Below are positions 61,393-64,000 of a stretch of DNA of 64,000 nt, piece by piece. The stretch spans positions 3,786,300 to 3,850,299 of the forward strand of contig NC_090195.1 in NCBI RefSeq assembly GCF_024679245.1, in the 5' to 3' direction. The notes under the pieces are model-generated. The model made no database searches and was not told the DNA's origin. It saw nothing but the letters and a program-made list of their open reading frames with translations. Both the position numbers and the translations under genes were made by a program. Origin of the DNA: Pseudorasbora parva. Its lineage: Eukaryota > Chordata > Actinopteri > Cypriniformes > Gobionidae. Numbering within the stretch: position 1 is the first letter of the stretch; each line of letters begins with the position of its first letter.

Positions 61393-62860
61393 TCACTCTC
61401 ATTCTCCTGGTTCGATGGCAGCAGTTGTGAGGAATTCTGACTGGTCATGTGGACGCTGCACATTTCTTAACTCCAGCGGTTCCTTGCGCTGCTCCATTTG
61501 TGAAGCTCCCCGACAGAAGCCGGATTTGAACCACATTCTGCGCCTCAGCAGTGCTGAGGAACCTCGCTGGTCCTGCCCACGCTGCACCCTGACCAATCAC
61601 CATGGATTAGGCTCATGTTCTGTGTGCGGAGCCGCTCCAGTTACGGCCAACGGACCCATTGCACCCAAGCCGGCCCCGCCCACTCCTGTAGACCCCATCT
61701 CCAGCCCTGAAGCCAAAGGGCAGGTAGCCAATGGGGAGTCCCTATGTGCCGAGTCCAACGGGGAGGTGTCTATGAGTGGGGAGGGGTCAGGGGGTGAGTG
61801 GGCATGTCCTCGTTGTACTTTAGTGAACACCCCGGTGGCGTTGTCATGCTCAGCATGTGGTGGCCCTAGAAAACTCTCCTTACCGAAAATCCCTCCCGAA
61901 GCGCTAGTGGTCCCAGAAGTGCGTACACCTGTGGCAGGGTTTCCCACACAAACGGCGGGAGCGTCCGCACCTCTTCTCATTGATCTGACCGAAGATTCCC
62001 CACCCCAAGTACCTTCGGAAACCCCGTCTCCACCCCCTGTCCCGTTTCTACCCCCTTCCCTGTCCTCGCTTCAGAATAATCCCGTGCCTCGAAGCCGGAG
62101 GGAAGTCCCTCCCCCTGGACGTCCTCCAAACCCCGCCCCCTCACCAACATCACCCTCAACCTGCCCCCCTAATAAATCTAAGCCCATCCCACCATCAGAC
62201 AATTACCCACTTAAGCGCCTCAGTGTGCTGGAGGAGGAGGAGCCTAACAACCCTGCCCCTCCGGTCACATCTCCGCCCTCTTGGAAGTGTCCCGGATGCT
62301 CCGCCCCAACAGCACCTCCTTCCTCATCTGCCGGCCGGTGCGACGCCTGTCGAGGGTCGCGGCCCGGTTCGGGCGGTGATGTCATTGACGTGCTCGGCGA
62401 GTCTGTGCGCTTCACGCCAGCGTCGCCGTCCAGTCCGGACTTCAGCTCTTGGGCTTGCTCCAAATGTACGTTGCGCAATCCGACGGGAACGGGCCACTGC
62501 ACGGCCTGCGGATCGTCCAAATTGCACGGGTTCTCTGAGCCGTCCAACTGCTCGTCGTGCTCTCGGAAACAACCGCACTCCCACTCGCGTGCCTTTACTT
62601 CAGCCTCATCTTCCTCCGTCTCGTCTCCGTCGCCGCAGGACAAGAGCGTGTGTCAGTGGACGTGTCCCGCGTGCACGCTGCTGAACGAAGGAAGGATGAA
62701 GCATTGCGCGGCGTGTCACACCCCGCAGCAGTACCTGAATCTGCGGAAAATAGGAAAACCGCTCAAACGCAGGGAGAGCATGCATGTGGAGGCCCGCAGA
62801 CGCACGGATGAGGGAGAGGCCAAGGAATTGTGGGAAAATATCGTCAGCTTCTGTAGAGAG
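61393..62860 (+). CDS. capn15: Calpain-15 (small optic lobes homologue), zinc-finger exon; gene continues past the window
   Basis: The exon follows a pyrimidine-rich acceptor (AG at 61,391-61,392) and ends at a GT donor at 62,861. From the ATG at 61,415 it encodes exactly 482 codons (phase 0). Six zinc fingers of the RanBP2/NZF pattern W-x-C-x2-C-x(10-13)-C-x2-C are visible near residues 10-29, 52-71, 129-148, 290-312, 346-365 and 415-434. Between them are Pro/Ser-rich linkers. Blocks such as [27 protein letters not shown] and KRLSVLEEE match what I know of vertebrate calpain-15. The family is a non-classical cytosolic cysteine protease with N-terminal fingers, a CysPc domain and a C-terminal SOL domain; the last two are not in the window. 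NZF fingers with a TF dipeptide (finger 1) commonly bind ubiquitin, so ubiquitin-directed targeting is an inference. Identity is nearly certain. Confidence 0.96.
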
Positions 62861-63945
62861 GTAAGACACTGTCAGTTTGATTTAGTACAATGACTTTCCA
62901 CCAAGTTCAAAAGAACAGCGTTTATCTTTTGTAACATTATAAATGTCTTCATCAATTTAATACATCCTTGCTGAATAAAATATATCCAACACATTAGATC
63001 TACCTAATTAATTATTAATAAATCTGTTTTAATATCGGTTTAAATGTCAGTGATTGATCCATTGGTGCATCACTAGATATTTGTAGTGTTCACAATATAC
63101 TGTAATATATATATATCTCTATCACACCCAGCTAAATAGGCATCATCTAAACATCCGTTCTACTCTGTTCTCTTGACATTTCATTGGAATCAAACCACAG
63201 CTCCATCTTTGAAACCGAGCCAGTATCAAAAACACAGTGCATTATGAAACCAGCGGCGCCCATATATCTGCTAAATATTTGATACATTTCTGACCTTCTT
63301 AGAGGGGAAGTGGTCAGACTTTGTGTTTGAGGAGATGCTGACAGCAGTTGTACAGCTTGTGATGTTCTGTTCAGGCAGAAAGGATGAAGTCGAGAGAGTC
63401 TGATACCAGACTTTGTGTTCTTGATCCCTGTCCATTTTCAATAAATGTTTCAGAAGAGAACACAGAGCAGTTTTAACTATGCATAAACATTTCTATGCTT
63501 TGTACTTTAAAGTGGTGGTTGACTGTTGATGTTTGAGCATAAACAACATCTGCACAGTTACGATGTTTAAAGCAAAGGGAGATATTTCCTTTTACAGAAA
63601 TAGCTTATAAAGGACTGCAACAAACGGCTGGTAGGGACTACAACATCTTCACGGGTTAGTAGGAGTTGAACGACTTCAGATTTTTTTAAAGTCGACATTT
63701 ATGTGATGAAGGTCGAGTCGACTGATGACGTCATTAATGAACAAATAACCCTGAACCTTGAGCTGAGACTCAAACTCAGGTTTTGTTGTGTAGAGGACAG
63801 CTGTGGTATATGACACAGCGCTGCCCACAAGGTTATTGCTCCTACATAACAGCTTTTTTATCAGTTATTTTGTCTTTGGGTTGTTATATTTATATTATAT
63901 ATAATATAAAGTAGCACAATAAAGATTACATTAAATGAATGCATT

Positions 63946-64000
<55 letters not shown>
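62861..64000. other. Start of the next capn15 intron, with repeats
   Basis: Begins with GTAAGA. It holds a fragment of the cyprinid dispersed repeat (62,895-62,990), a TTAA-type element fragment (63,511-63,670) and a (GA)n tract from 63,950 to the window end. Confidence 0.6.

Noticed and set aside
61597..62869. Long frames antisense or out of frame to the calpain-15 exon
   Set aside because: Shadows of a GC-rich coding exon.

Overview
The window is 64 kb of nuclear DNA from a bony fish, most likely a cyprinid. The evidence is split genes with GT-AG introns, AT-rich noncoding DNA, very long dinucleotide tracts, and a dense load of repeats I recognise as typical of carp and zebrafish relatives. 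The species cannot be fixed from the sequence alone.

Two protein-coding genes are supported. At the right end, on the + strand, is the 5' part of capn15 (calpain-15, the small optic lobes homologue). One 482-codon exon (61,415-62,860) carries six RanBP2/NZF-type zinc fingers; the protease domain lies beyond the window. Its first intron appears to run back to a GC-rich leader exon ending at 39,031. An extra exon at about 44,098-44,303 splices in frame and would give an alternative N-terminus starting MGSSAS, an N-myristoylation signal. On the - strand, transcribed away from capn15, is a gene I cannot name. It has a noncoding first exon (donor at 34,381), a small start-codon exon (31,397-31,461), an alternative GC-rich first exon (23,854-23,981), and two common exons (20,154-20,332 and 17,352-17,575) rich in basic and Ser/Pro residues. 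All reading phases agree. Weaker exon candidates lie further downstream.

The rest is mobile and repetitive DNA, much of it nested. Left (1-17 kb): AT-rich sequence, microsatellites, a 2.6-kb TTAA-flanked element expanded by a 51-bp minisatellite of about 42 units, a hAT relic with an exact 8-bp target duplication, a foldback element, and several TTAA-flanked MITEs. Middle (17-35 kb): introns and promoters of the - strand gene, further MITEs, a 53-bp tandem array with a 106-bp higher order, and LINE 3' tails. Right (35-61 kb): a LINE 3' fragment between two (CT)n tracts, a deleted Tc1/mariner element, a nested MITE composite at 40.4-41.8 kb, a solo LTR with a 5-bp duplication, a TTAA element with a frameshifted THAP domain, and a 9.4-kb endogenous retrovirus (49,485-58,906) antisense within capn15 intron 1. 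Its two 353-bp LTRs look identical although its pol genes are broken. I recognised no tRNA, rRNA, CRISPR or bacterial feature.
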